Shown in pieces: positions 24,557-33,543 of a stretch of DNA of 64,000 nt (the first letter of the stretch is position 1; each line of letters starts with the position of its first letter). The notes beneath the pieces are model-generated. The model was given only the letters and a program-made list of their open reading frames with translations. It searched no databases and was not told where the DNA came from. Source of the DNA: a virus. The translations under genes and the position numbers were made by a program. The stretch is from positions 1 through 64,000 of IMG/VR virus record IMGVR_UViG_3300044712_001937. The stretch is one strand, 5' to 3'.

Positions 24557-24560
24557 AGAA

Positions 24561-25244
24561 TTAATATATTCTTTGAATAGGTGTAAATATTTTTTCTTTT
24601 CTCTTTACATTATGTGATGAATAATCTTTAAATTCATTTTGTGCATAATAATCAACTGAATATTCTTGAGAATAATCAGTAATTTTAATATTATTTTCAA
24701 TAAAATAAAATGAAAATGCTATTTGAAAATTACGATTATTATGCACTAAATCAGGATGTTTTTTTGCATAATTATCAAACCAATTATTATATTTCACATT
24801 TTTTATTAAATCTTTAATTGTATTATATGATATCAAGCCATTTGAAATTACTGCATGTGAACCACCTTTTGAACACAGATAACTTCCTTCTTCATATAAT
24901 TCAATTAATTTTAAATCAAAATCATCTATATTTGGAATATAATCATCTTCTATAAAAATATAGTAATCAAAATTACCATAAGTTAGTTCAACAGCTTTTA
25001 ACCATTGACCATAAGATTGATATTTATTCTCACAATCAATTATCTTAACTTTATCATTTAATTCAATATTATAATAAGTATTAACATTATTATTATGTGG
25101 TTTCATTATTGTTATCTGGTCAATACTATTTTTAATTTTATTTAAATGATTTAAATGATTTTTCAACACATTTAAATAATATGCAGCATTATCAGGTTTC
25201 ACTCTAATACCATTCCAACTTGCAATAACATAATTAATTTTCAT
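24561..25244 (-). CDS. Glycosyltransferase-like protein (227 aa), paralog of 32839-33543
   Basis: A GT-A-like layout: N-terminal strand MKINYVIASWNG, then IIDCENKYQSYGQWLKAVEL (74-93) and an acidic metal-site-like motif FIEDDYIP (about 101-108). It is a clear paralog of the 234-aa protein at 32839-33543, sharing the QSYGQWxKAxEL, FIEDDYxP and EEGSYLCSK blocks. Acceptor and donor sugars are unknown. It overlaps the methyltransferase gene by 11 bp and is translated with it. Confidence 0.65.
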   Translation of the reverse strand: MKINYVIASWNGIRVKPDNAAYYLNVLKNHLNHLNKIKNSIDQITIMKPHNNNVNTYYNIELNDKVKIIDCENKYQSYGQWLKAVELTYGNFDYYIFIEDDYIPNIDDFDLKLIELYEEGSYLCSKGGSHAVISNGLISYNTIKDLIKNVKYNNWFDNYAKKHPDLVHNNRNFQIAFSFYFIENNIKITDYSQEYSVDYYAQNEFKDYSSHNVKRKEKIFTPIQRIY

Positions 25245-25926
25245 TATTCTTACTTACTCTATAGATTGAATGTAATATATTAGCATCAAATGTATCAATT
25301 AAATCAATATTTACATTTAATTTAGTCTTCAATTTTTCTACTTGCTGTGTTGTGTTGAAGGTTACTTTATAATTATCAAAAAAATCATAAGCATTTCCAT
25401 TGGATAATTTATATTCGTTACCATGAATCATCGAAAATACCACATAACCACCTCTTTTAACAATAGGCATAATTTTTATTAAAATTTCTTCAGTTGCTTC
25501 AATTGTAGTATGAGTAAACACACTTAATAATAACACAACATCAGAAGTTTCAATCGCTTTTTTTTCTAATTCACTATCAGTAAATCCTAATTCAATTCTA
25601 TCATCATTTCCAAATAATTCGATAGCTTTATTTATGCAAGATTCGGTATATGTACTTTTAGATTTTTCAATTCCAATGTAATGGAAATTTTTTAATCGTT
25701 TACTTAAAAAATTACTTACTCTGGCTGACCCACAACCTAAATCCATTATCTTCATACCTTCTTTATATTTTTCACCCATTGCATTTATAAACGATGCAAT
25801 ACATAGAGAAGCTCTTGGCTCATCATCAGTACCTACGATAATACCTTTTTTTTCATAATTTTCAACAATAGGCGTATATTTTTCAATTCGCCATTTATTT
25901 AACCACAATTCATCATTAAAATTCAT
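25234..25926 (-). CDS. SAM-dependent methyltransferase
   Basis: A protein of 230 aa, class I methyltransferase. Motif I MKIMDLGCGSARVSNFL is at about 59-75, an acidic end of strand 2 in YIGIEKSK (86-93), and the strand 4 region DVVLLLSVFTHT around 128-139. It probably methylates a sugar or another small group in the product of the surrounding glycan cluster (inference from neighbours). The stop overlaps the following GT gene by 11 bp. Confidence 0.75.
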   Translation of the reverse strand: MNFNDELWLNKWRIEKYTPIVENYEKKGIIVGTDDEPRASLCIASFINAMGEKYKEGMKIMDLGCGSARVSNFLSKRLKNFHYIGIEKSKSTYTESCINKAIELFGNDDRIELGFTDSELEKKAIETSDVVLLLSVFTHTTIEATEEILIKIMPIVKRGGYVVFSMIHGNEYKLSNGNAYDFFDNYKVTFNTTQQVEKLKTKLNVNIDLIDTFDANILHSIYRVSKNNEN

Positions 25927-25937
25927 AATATTGTTAT

Positions 25938-26750
25938 TTATTTTTTAATTATTTTTTTTACCAACTCTAAATATTCATCTAAATCAAAATTATCCATACA
26001 TCTATTAGGACATTCACACACTGGAATATGTAATAAACACCTTCCATGACATTTAACTTTACTTTCTACATAATGAGTGTTAATATACTTATTATTTGAA
26101 CTTCCATTATTTCTAAAAAATATGACTTGAGGAATATTTAACGCTGCAGCACAATGAAACAATCCATTATCAATGCCAATAAATAAATCGCACGAATTTA
26201 AAATAGATAATGCTTCTCTAAGTGTAGTTTTATTTATAAATGACATATCAAATTCATTTTGATATTCTTCACCCATTCCAATACCTATTAATTTACAACC
26301 TTCTTCTTTCAATTTTTTAAAAAAAGGTGAAATATATCCATATCTTAAATTTTTACTATCATAGTAAGTTTCAGTGGATATTGCAATCTTTATTGACCCA
26401 TCAAAATCACTTAATAAATTTTTGCCAAATTTAATTTCATCCGAAGTAAGGTATATTTTTGGTAAAGTTTCTTTAGATAATTCAATATTCAATTGTTCAC
26501 CATAAAATTGAATAATATTACATTCAGTACATCTACATGGTGATATATTTATATTTGGATACGGAATTACCAAAATATTCTTTACATGAGGATTATTATA
26601 AAATAACTCAGGTACTGCAGTACAAACTGTGATATTATTATCTTCACTAAGTTTTTCAATAATAGGTGTTAAACCCAATGTATCTCCTATGGATGAACAT
26701 AATCTATCAGGAGATGAAAACGCAATACCTATAGAAACCTCTTTTTTCAT
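25938..26750 (-). CDS. GT9-like (heptosyltransferase-type) glycosyltransferase
   Basis: A protein of 270 aa, GT-B style. The N-terminal SSIGDTLGLTPIIEKLSEDN (19-38) is the usual GT9 'GD-x-L-x-[ST]-P-x-[IL]' start, and FIGIDNGLFHCAAALNIPQV (190-210) is the conserved donor-binding D-x-G-x-x-H-x-A-x-A loop. A Cys-rich segment (CRCTECNI near 72 and CHGRCLLHIPVCECPNRCMD near 235-255) is not typical for the family and may hold a metal. Its likely role is transfer of a nucleotide-activated sugar within the cluster's pathway. Confidence 0.72.
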   Translation of the reverse strand: MKKEVSIGIAFSSPDRLCSSIGDTLGLTPIIEKLSEDNNITVCTAVPELFYNNPHVKNILVIPYPNINISPCRCTECNIIQFYGEQLNIELSKETLPKIYLTSDEIKFGKNLLSDFDGSIKIAISTETYYDSKNLRYGYISPFFKKLKEEGCKLIGIGMGEEYQNEFDMSFINKTTLREALSILNSCDLFIGIDNGLFHCAAALNIPQVIFFRNNGSSNNKYINTHYVESKVKCHGRCLLHIPVCECPNRCMDNFDLDEYLELVKKIIKK

Positions 26751-26753
26751 ACA

Positions 26754-27971
26754 TCAAATATTGAAATATAATACTCTATTATCTAAAAATTTGAAAGGAA
26801 TATCGTTTTGAATTAAATATTCATATGACCTAAAATGTTTTACATGCATTACGTCATCTAATAAAATGTGTTTATTTTTTAAAAATTCTTTATTTAATTT
26901 CATTACTTCTAAAAATTCTAAATATCCAACACCACCAGCAGAATCTAAAAAAATAATTTGTTTTTTATCATTATTAATTAAATCAAATAATATATTTTCC
27001 AATCCATTTACAAGATTTAATTCTTTATCATAAAAATTAATAGGGTCATTATGGTCTGTGAGAATTTGACATTCATTTAAATATTCTTTATTAGTTAAAA
27101 ACGAATCTTTTTTAATAAAATCAATCATATTCTCCCTATTTAAACTAAGTGCATTAATAACTTCAACATTTTTATATTGAGCTAAATTTACTTTAGCTGT
27201 ATTATAATTATCAATGTTACACTCAATAGTTTTTACAGGTAAGTTTGTTTCAGCAAAAGTTTTAGTTGAGCCAACACCAGTAAAAGTACCAGTTTCAATA
27301 ATTTCCTCAATATTATTATTTTTAATGATATTATTAATTAAATTAATGAAAGTTTGATTACTTGGATTACTGTTATAATATGTTATTTTTCTTGGAATTA
27401 CCATCACGCAACCGCTAACTTCATAATTCTTAATTATATTATGTGTTTTATAAAAATTTTTATAAATAAAATTAATATTATCGTGACCTAAATTTTCTCT
27501 TTCATTCCAATTTCCAGCACCATAATTTCCATCTTCATAAATTCTTAAATCATCACATATAATAATATCATTTTTAACGTTTTTTAACTTACAAATTAAA
27601 TCAATCTCATCTTCCAATGGAATTCTAATTTTTTTATCCTTTTCATATGATAATGGTAGACCTAATTCTGAACCCGGAAAATGTGCATCTAACCAAAATA
27701 CTGTTGGTATGTCTTTAATTGAAGGTAATAAATTAGTTAAAAAATCTGTGCTGCTTTGATTATTTAAATGTAAATTTTTTAGATGTCCAACATTTTTTAC
27801 AGCAATATTATACTGTTCTTTATTAATTTCACATGAATAATAATTTTCAAATTCAAATCTCATATAATCTAAAAATTGTAATCCATGTGCAGTACCAGTT
27901 TCTACAAAATTTTTAATTCCAAATTCATTTTTTAATTTAAAACCATCAATATAATCATAAAATTTTCCCAT
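26754..27971 (-). CDS. Tandem methyltransferase-like protein (two similar domains)
   Basis: About 405 aa from the ATG at 27971. An upstream TTG would overlap the previous stop and is less likely. Two domains start alike: NFVETGTAHGLQFLDYM near residue 20 and EIIETGTFTGVGSTKTFAE near residue 215. Both are followed by a strand with an acidic end (YSCEINKEQ; KTIECNIDN) and a later Asp-rich strand (VFWLDAHFPGSE; IIFLDSAG). This is the pattern of FkbM/macrocin-O-methyltransferase-like Rossmann folds. The duplication within one chain is unusual. It is probably a sugar O-methyltransferase, or one active and one structural domain. Confidence 0.6.
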   Translation of the reverse strand: MGKFYDYIDGFKLKNEFGIKNFVETGTAHGLQFLDYMRFEFENYYSCEINKEQYNIAVKNVGHLKNLHLNNQSSTDFLTNLLPSIKDIPTVFWLDAHFPGSELGLPLSYEKDKKIRIPLEDEIDLICKLKNVKNDIIICDDLRIYEDGNYGAGNWNERENLGHDNINFIYKNFYKTHNIIKNYEVSGCVMVIPRKITYYNSNPSNQTFINLINNIIKNNNIEEIIETGTFTGVGSTKTFAETNLPVKTIECNIDNYNTAKVNLAQYKNVEVINALSLNRENMIDFIKKDSFLTNKEYLNECQILTDHNDPINFYDKELNLVNGLENILFDLINNDKKQIIFLDSAGGVGYLEFLEVMKLNKEFLKNKHILLDDVMHVKHFRSYEYLIQNDIPFKFLDNRVLYFNI

Positions 27972-27973
27972 AA

Positions 27974-29152
27974 TTACCAACCTTTTTTAATACAATCTAC
28001 AATATATTCTCTATCTTCAGGTGTAACCCACCAACCAACAGGTATTGATATTAATTTTGGTGTTATACTATCTAAATTAGGTAATAACGTCTTAAAATCA
28101 TGAACACAGCTATGAATATCATTTCTTTCATGTACTTGACTAACCATGATACCACATTCTTTCATATAATCCATAAAATCTTGTTTTCTTTCAACAAGCA
28201 TAGAATAAATCCAAAAAGCAGAATCCATTCTTGAATCTCTATCTAATAGAGTAACACCTGCAACATTTTTAAGATTATCATCATAATATTTTGCATTTTC
28301 TTTATGTTTTTTTATCACATTTTCATTAACATCCTTTAAATTTTCAAGACCAATAACAGCATTAACATCATTCATATGAAATTTAAAACCCCATTCCGGA
28401 ATATCACATTCACATCTAAAATCCTTTTTATTAGTTTCTCTATTAATACCATACCATCTCAATAATTTTGCCCTTCTATATAAGTTTTCATATGGAAGAA
28501 CCAAAGCACCACCATCAACCGAAGTTAAATGTTTAATTGCTTGAAAACTAAATGTACAAATATTACCATGACTACCAATAGGTTGACCTTTAAAATTACT
28601 ACCAAACGAATGTGCACAATCTTCAATAACAGCAGGTTTAAAACCAAAAGTTCTAATTGCGTCAGTTTGAATCTGTGCTATTTTATCTAAATCATTTGGA
28701 TATCCACCCCAATGAACCAACATTATTGCTTTGGTTGTTGGACTTATTTTTCTTGCTAAGTCATCCAAATCCATATTTAATGTTTTTGGGTCAATGTCCA
28801 CCCATTTAATTTTCAAATTATTAGCTAAAATTGGAAAATTACTTGCAGTACAAGTTAATGGTGTTGCTAAAACTTCATCACCATCCTGAATACCTTTCCA
28901 ATTATGTAAATCAACACCTGCACCATATATTGATACATTACCAGTAAATGGTTTTTTTAATAAATGTAAAGCTAAATGTTCAGCAGATGTTGCTGAATTA
29001 GTAGTAACAACATAATCACTTTTAAATTTTTCTTTTAATTTTAATTCAAATTCATCAACTTTACTACCTTGTCCGATATATCCGGAATCTAATATTATGC
29101 CAGCAGCGTCTTTAGCTGTTTTAGACATATAAACTTTAAATAATTGTATCAT
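27974..29152 (-). CDS. DegT/DnrJ/EryC1-type sugar aminotransferase
   Basis: A protein of 392 aa, PLP fold type I. The internal-aldimine Lys is K207 in FSFQAIKHLTSVDGGALV, with an upstream EDCAHSFGS (177-185) and G-Y-I-G-Q-G-S-x-V near residue 25, all diagnostic of the DegT family. It transaminates a nucleotide-linked keto-sugar to an amino sugar, as in perosamine or QuiNAc-type pathways. It is the only sugar-nucleotide-modifying enzyme seen in the cluster, so the keto-sugar substrate must come from the host or from genes outside the window. Confidence 0.9.
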   Translation of the reverse strand: MIQLFKVYMSKTAKDAAGIILDSGYIGQGSKVDEFELKLKEKFKSDYVVTTNSATSAEHLALHLLKKPFTGNVSIYGAGVDLHNWKGIQDGDEVLATPLTCTASNFPILANNLKIKWVDIDPKTLNMDLDDLARKISPTTKAIMLVHWGGYPNDLDKIAQIQTDAIRTFGFKPAVIEDCAHSFGSNFKGQPIGSHGNICTFSFQAIKHLTSVDGGALVLPYENLYRRAKLLRWYGINRETNKKDFRCECDIPEWGFKFHMNDVNAVIGLENLKDVNENVIKKHKENAKYYDDNLKNVAGVTLLDRDSRMDSAFWIYSMLVERKQDFMDYMKECGIMVSQVHERNDIHSCVHDFKTLLPNLDSITPKLISIPVGWWVTPEDREYIVDCIKKGW

Positions 29153-29154
29153 AG

Positions 29155-29895
29155 TTATTTTTTTATTTCATTACAGTAATTTATTATTTTCATAATCCTT
29201 TCACGATGATAAGGTGTTCTCCATTCTCTTGCAAACCATGTGTGATAAGCAAAATCAACACCTTTATGGTTTTTTACAACAGTGGTAAAATCATCATCAG
29301 GATAATCATAACCATTCAAATATTCAATTTTATAGTTATTTCTTAACAACCAGAAAAATAATTTATATGTAGGTTCAAAATTATCATATATAACACCATA
29401 TGGAAGATAACCCGGTGCTATTATCCTACTAAATTTTTCCTGATAAGGTCTATTTGTGTTAATTATATGATGTGGAATATATTTATCTAAATCATGGTCA
29501 TATTTCATTATATTAGCTTCAGCTAATGTATATTTTTTTCTCAATTCACCAACATTAATTATTGCAAAAAAAGCAATTATTGAAATTGGATTATGAAACC
29601 TATGACTAATAACACCACCATCAGGAACACCAGAACAATGAATATTATTCTCAATTTGATAATTTAATAAGTCAAGTAAAGCTTCTTTATCAGTAATAAT
29701 ACAATCTTCATCAATATATATTATCCAATCACAATCAAATCTTGGGTCAGTCATCATATAATTAAAAAATTGGAATCCATAAAAATGATTGCTACCATCA
29801 ACTCCAATCATTTCAAATCCAAAATCTTTATAAAATTCTTTAGTTTTAGAATATAATTCTTCACTCTGATAATTTGTAACTAATTTAATATTCAT
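29155..29895 (-). CDS. Glycosyltransferase-like protein (246 aa)
   Basis: A GT-A-type nucleotide-sugar site is suggested by DCDWIIYIDEDCIITDKEAL (about 54-73), in which the DED triad resembles the DxD metal motif. The C-terminus contains FAYHTWFAREWRTPYHRERI, a conserved aromatic-basic block. Packed 2 bp from the DegT gene and 1 bp from the next GT. Donor and acceptor unknown. Confidence 0.65.
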   Translation of the reverse strand: MNIKLVTNYQSEELYSKTKEFYKDFGFEMIGVDGSNHFYGFQFFNYMMTDPRFDCDWIIYIDEDCIITDKEALLDLLNYQIENNIHCSGVPDGGVISHRFHNPISIIAFFAIINVGELRKKYTLAEANIMKYDHDLDKYIPHHIINTNRPYQEKFSRIIAPGYLPYGVIYDNFEPTYKLFFWLLRNNYKIEYLNGYDYPDDDFTTVVKNHKGVDFAYHTWFAREWRTPYHRERIMKIINYCNEIKK

Positions 29896-29896
29896 T

Positions 29897-30688
29897 TTAT
29901 ATTTTATTTAAATGATTATATCCAATTTCATTTATTTTATTAATAACCATATCAATCCTAAATGATTCATATTCTCTTAATAATTTAACATTATTCTCAT
30001 AATTCTCACTTGTTGTGTCAGTAATGGCATTCCCCTTATATATTGAATTATTTTCAACATAATTTCTACTATGATATAAGTGATATACTTTATAATTAGG
30101 TCTTAAAATATTATAAAAATGTTTTGCTTTACAAAAAAAAGCATTATCTTCTGCACCATAACCTATAAATCTTGGGTCATATCCACCAAGTTTATAATAA
30201 ATGTCCGATTTAATTAAAAACAATCCACCAACAGATTTTACTTGTCTAAAATTTAAATCTAATTGTGAAAAATTTAAAGTATTATCAAATATAGATTTAG
30301 TTTGATTTTCAGTTAAATCCATAACTGAACTTTCATACGGAATTATAATACTATTTTCCATTGTAGTTTTAAATGATTCAACATCTTTATTAATATCATT
30401 AAAAAATGCTTCATCAAGAATACAATCATTATCAGTAAACAAGATATAGTTTGAAGTAACTTCTTTAAAACCTGAATTTAATGCTAAAGCTCTACAAAAA
30501 TAATGAATTCCTGAATTTATTTTAAGATGAATAAGATTATCAAAATAATCAATATTAGTCTCACTATCCATTTCAGCAACTATTATTTTTGAATTAGGTA
30601 GTTGTTTTCTATAATGAGAAATTGCATATTTCAAATTATTTTCTCTATCTATCGTGCTATTTTTGTGAATTATAACTACATCAATCAT
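29897..30688 (-). CDS. Family 2 glycosyltransferase with galactosyltransferase-type C-terminus
   Basis: A protein of 263 aa. It begins as a GT2 strand-loop (MIDVVIIHKNSTIDR), carries the DxD-like LFTDNDCILDEAF (about 83-95) and the acceptor-side motif GGYDPRFIGYGAEDNAFFCK (172-191), typical of the beta-1,4-galactosyltransferase-like C-terminal domain. It is a close paralog of the next gene upstream (30681-31433), with which it overlaps by 8 bp, showing a local tandem duplication. Confidence 0.78.
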   Translation of the reverse strand: MIDVVIIHKNSTIDRENNLKYAISHYRKQLPNSKIIVAEMDSETNIDYFDNLIHLKINSGIHYFCRALALNSGFKEVTSNYILFTDNDCILDEAFFNDINKDVESFKTTMENSIIIPYESSVMDLTENQTKSIFDNTLNFSQLDLNFRQVKSVGGLFLIKSDIYYKLGGYDPRFIGYGAEDNAFFCKAKHFYNILRPNYKVYHLYHSRNYVENNSIYKGNAITDTTSENYENNVKLLREYESFRIDMVINKINEIGYNHLNKI

Positions 30689-31433
30689 GTTTAATTAAAT
30701 GTTTAAATCCAATGTCATTTATGATTTTTTTGTTATCAATATCTAAATATTCTTTATAAAAATTAAAATTATCTGGATAATGAGGGTTTGAAGCTCCATC
30801 ATTAACACCTTTCGAATGATTCATATGAACTAAATCATAGTCAAGTCTAACCAAACCTAAAACATTTTTACCTTTCACAAAAAAAGCATCATCCTCTCCA
30901 CCCCACCCAATAAATCTTGGGTCATGTCCACCAATATTATAATAATTTTCTGAACTAATCATCACAATTCCACCATTAGATTGAAATGGTCTTTTAATTA
31001 AATCTAATGCGCCATAACTAAAATCTTTATGTTTCTTTATTAAATTAATTGTTTGATACTCATTTAAATTAATTACAGGACGATTATAAGGCAATATTAA
31101 ATGTTTATTCCAAATATCGATTAAACCATTTATGTTATACATAATATTTGGATGTAAAATACAATCATTATCATTAAAAATTAATAACTTATTTTTACTA
31201 ATATTATACCCTTCATTAAGCAATAATGATTTACAAAATAATGGTTCTTCAGTTTTTATTTTAAAATGAGTATTAACTAAATCATTTATTTCAGTAATAT
31301 CAGTTTCAGTATTCTGCTCGATAATAATTATATTTGCATTAGGTAGATATTCTTTATAATATTTCACAACAAAAAATAGATTTCTATTTCTATAATCATC
31401 AACAGCACAATGCGGTATTATTATATCAATCAT
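30681..31433 (-). CDS. Family 2 glycosyltransferase, tandem paralog
   Basis: A protein of 250 aa. It shares the layout of the adjacent 263-aa enzyme: start MIDIIIPHCAVDDYRN, metal motif IFNDNDCILHPN (about 84-95) and acceptor block GGHDPRFIGWGGEDDAFFVK (166-185). The two share clear identity in these blocks but differ in the middle third, so they may use different acceptors. Start overlaps the 303-aa GT by 4 bp. Confidence 0.78.
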   Translation of the reverse strand: MIDIIIPHCAVDDYRNRNLFFVVKYYKEYLPNANIIIIEQNTETDITEINDLVNTHFKIKTEEPLFCKSLLLNEGYNISKNKLLIFNDNDCILHPNIMYNINGLIDIWNKHLILPYNRPVINLNEYQTINLIKKHKDFSYGALDLIKRPFQSNGGIVMISSENYYNIGGHDPRFIGWGGEDDAFFVKGKNVLGLVRLDYDLVHMNHSKGVNDGASNPHYPDNFNFYKEYLDIDNKKIINDIGFKHLIKHD

Positions 31434-32341
31434 ACTTCATCATATTTATTCGTAATACATCTAATTTTAATTTCATTAATCATATATTCTTCAGGAATTT
31501 GATTAATAAGTTCTTGTCTTAATTCAATATTGTTTGTTGTAATTTGTTCACTATGAACTCTTCTATAAAAGAGAAAATTATCAATAGTATATATTTTTAC
31601 AAAATTTTTCAATCTTTCAATAAATTCAAAATCTGCAGCAGTTTTCCAAGGTAAATAACCACCTGATATTTCAAAAACATTTTTTTTGAAATATATAGCA
31701 CCATTAGCAGCATTGGGTCTTAATCCACCTTTAATTTTTTTTAAAGAATCAATATAATCAATATATTTAAATTTGATAATATCATAATTCTCTGAATACG
31801 ACATAATTTCATTAATTAAGTATGGTGTCATAATATCATCACTATCAAATCTAATTAAATTATCATATTTAGCTAATTTTAATAAAGTATTAGTTGTAAC
31901 ATAAGTTCCTTTATTATTTTTCATCATATAAACTTTCAAATTTCTATATTTATGACGAATTTCATTTACTTTAACTAAAGTATCATTACAACAATCAATA
32001 CCAATTAATATTTCATAATTATTATTATCATTAAAATATGTTTGTTTTTCAATTGAATTTAAACAATCTTCAATAAAATTTTGAGATTTATAGGCAGTTA
32101 TTATAATAGAAATTGGTTTTTTATCCTCTAAAATAGGTGAATATATAAATGAGTCTGTATGTTGACCTACTCTTTGTAATAATTGTGAATTGTTATATGA
32201 TGTTAATACACTACCAGAACATCTTATTTCACTACAAATTCTTATTTTATTTCTATCATTCACTTTATTTAAATTTTTATGATGATTTTTATATTCAATT
32301 TTTTTTACAATAAATTTTTTAACATTAATCTTCTTTTTCAT
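31430..32341 (-). CDS. Family 2 glycosyltransferase (303 aa)
   Basis: Canonical GT2: PISIIITAYKSQNFIEDCLN (about 75-94), ILIGIDCCND, and the DxD-type LIRFDSDDIMTPYLI (about 160-175), then GGYLPWKTAADFEFIERL in the acceptor region. The first 70 residues are basic and unlike usual GT2 enzymes, perhaps a membrane- or partner-binding extension. It is the second gene of a unit with a promoter-like motif at 32347-32355, though that motif reads directly into this gene. Confidence 0.8.
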   Translation of the reverse strand: MKKKINVKKFIVKKIEYKNHHKNLNKVNDRNKIRICSEIRCSGSVLTSYNNSQLLQRVGQHTDSFIYSPILEDKKPISIIITAYKSQNFIEDCLNSIEKQTYFNDNNNYEILIGIDCCNDTLVKVNEIRHKYRNLKVYMMKNNKGTYVTTNTLLKLAKYDNLIRFDSDDIMTPYLINEIMSYSENYDIIKFKYIDYIDSLKKIKGGLRPNAANGAIYFKKNVFEISGGYLPWKTAADFEFIERLKNFVKIYTIDNFLFYRRVHSEQITTNNIELRQELINQIPEEYMINEIKIRCITNKYDEV

Positions 32342-32346
32342 ATAAT

Positions 32347-32355
32347 AATAAATAC
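32347..32355 (-). promoter_or_regulatory. Putative late promoter (GTATTTATT)
   Basis: Sense-oriented variant motif 5 bp from the start of the 303-aa glycosyltransferase gene. This is very close, so a true promoter here would give an almost leaderless transcript. Confidence 0.35.
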
Positions 32356-32359
32356 ACTT

Positions 32360-32845
32360 TTACATTTTTTCATTTTCAAGTATAGACATAATTATCGAAT
32401 TTACCCACTGACCATTTTTTAAAACTTCATCCCTTTTAATTCCTTCGTATACAAAATTTAATTTTTGATATAAATTAATTGCTCGTTGATTTGTTTCTAA
32501 AACTTCTAACGAAATTTTATGTAAATTAAATTTTTCAAATAAAAAAGGAATAAATTTATTATAACTTTCATATGCAAGACCCAATCCCCTAAAATCTTTA
32601 TGTAAATCTGCACCAATATATATGTTTCTATTTTCAATAGAATAATTACTTGTTCTAAAATATCCTATACGATATTTTTCATCTAAAATAATTATCCAAA
32701 ACTTAGGATTTGTTTTATTATACCAATCAATAGTTTGGTCAAGAGTATATTTATTTGAATTATGTAAATATTCTTCACAACATTCATTTCTAATTTCATT
32801 TAAAAAAGGTAAATCTTCATATTTTAATTCATAAAATTCTAACAT
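32360..32845 (-). CDS. GNAT acetyltransferase, RimJ/RimL type
   Basis: A protein of 161 aa. The GNAT acetyl-CoA site is at DLHKDFRGLGLAYESYNKF (about 81-99: R-G-L-G-L-A), followed by KISLEVLETNQRAINLYQKL and FVYEGIKRDE, the usual beta5 and C-terminal strands. In sugar clusters such enzymes N-acetylate the amino group installed by DegT aminotransferases, which fits the DegT gene at 27974. The stop is close to the next promoter motif, and the start overlaps the upstream GT by 7 bp. Confidence 0.85.
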   Translation of the reverse strand: MLEFYELKYEDLPFLNEIRNECCEEYLHNSNKYTLDQTIDWYNKTNPKFWIIILDEKYRIGYFRTSNYSIENRNIYIGADLHKDFRGLGLAYESYNKFIPFLFEKFNLHKISLEVLETNQRAINLYQKLNFVYEGIKRDEVLKNGQWVNSIIMSILENEKM

Positions 32846-33543
32846 AAAATATTTTGAATTGGCGTAAAAATCTTTTCATTATTTTTTGCATTTGGTAACG
32901 AGTAATCCCATACTTTAGCATGTACGTAAAAATCGACCAAATATTGATTTCGATAATCAATTAATTTAATACCATTTTCAAATAAAAATCGTGAAAATGC
33001 AACTTGATAATTAGTGTGATGAAAAATAAAATATGGATTTAATTTAGCGTATTCATCAAACCAAACATTATATTTATGTTTTTCAAATAATTTTTTTATT
33101 GTATTTTTAGATATAATTCCATTAGAAACTTCACAATGAAAAACTGCATAATTTTCACTAATTTTTGAGCATAAATAACTACCCTCTTCATAAATTTCAA
33201 TCAATTTTTTATCAAAATTATGAGTTCCCGGAACATAATCATCTTCAATAAAGATAAAATAATCAAAATCGTCCAAAAATAATTCAATTGCTTTCATCCA
33301 TTGACCATAAGATTGATATTTATTCTCACAATCGATTATTTTTATTTTATCATTTAATTCAATATCATAATAAGTATTATGAATAGGATTAAACGGTTTC
33401 ATTATAGTTATTTGGTCAATATTATTTTTAATTTTATTTAACTCAAGAATATGTCTTTTTAAAACACTCTGATAATAATTAAAATCAGAATATCCATTAA
33501 TCCTTTGTCCACTCCAAGTTGCAATTATGTAATTTATTTTCAT
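32839..33543 (-). CDS. Glycosyltransferase-like protein (234 aa), paralog of 24561-25244
   Basis: It shares with the 227-aa protein eight kilobases away the start MKINYIIATWSG, the IIDCENKYQSYGQWMKAIEL block, the acidic FIEDDYVPG motif (about 105-113) and EEGSYLCSK. The two were separated by insertion or rearrangement of the intervening GT genes, or kept for different acceptors. It overlaps the GNAT gene and the following GT gene by a few bp, so it is coupled to both. Confidence 0.65.
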   Translation of the reverse strand: MKINYIIATWSGQRINGYSDFNYYQSVLKRHILELNKIKNNIDQITIMKPFNPIHNTYYDIELNDKIKIIDCENKYQSYGQWMKAIELFLDDFDYFIFIEDDYVPGTHNFDKKLIEIYEEGSYLCSKISENYAVFHCEVSNGIISKNTIKKLFEKHKYNVWFDEYAKLNPYFIFHHTNYQVAFSRFLFENGIKLIDYRNQYLVDFYVHAKVWDYSLPNAKNNEKIFTPIQNILC

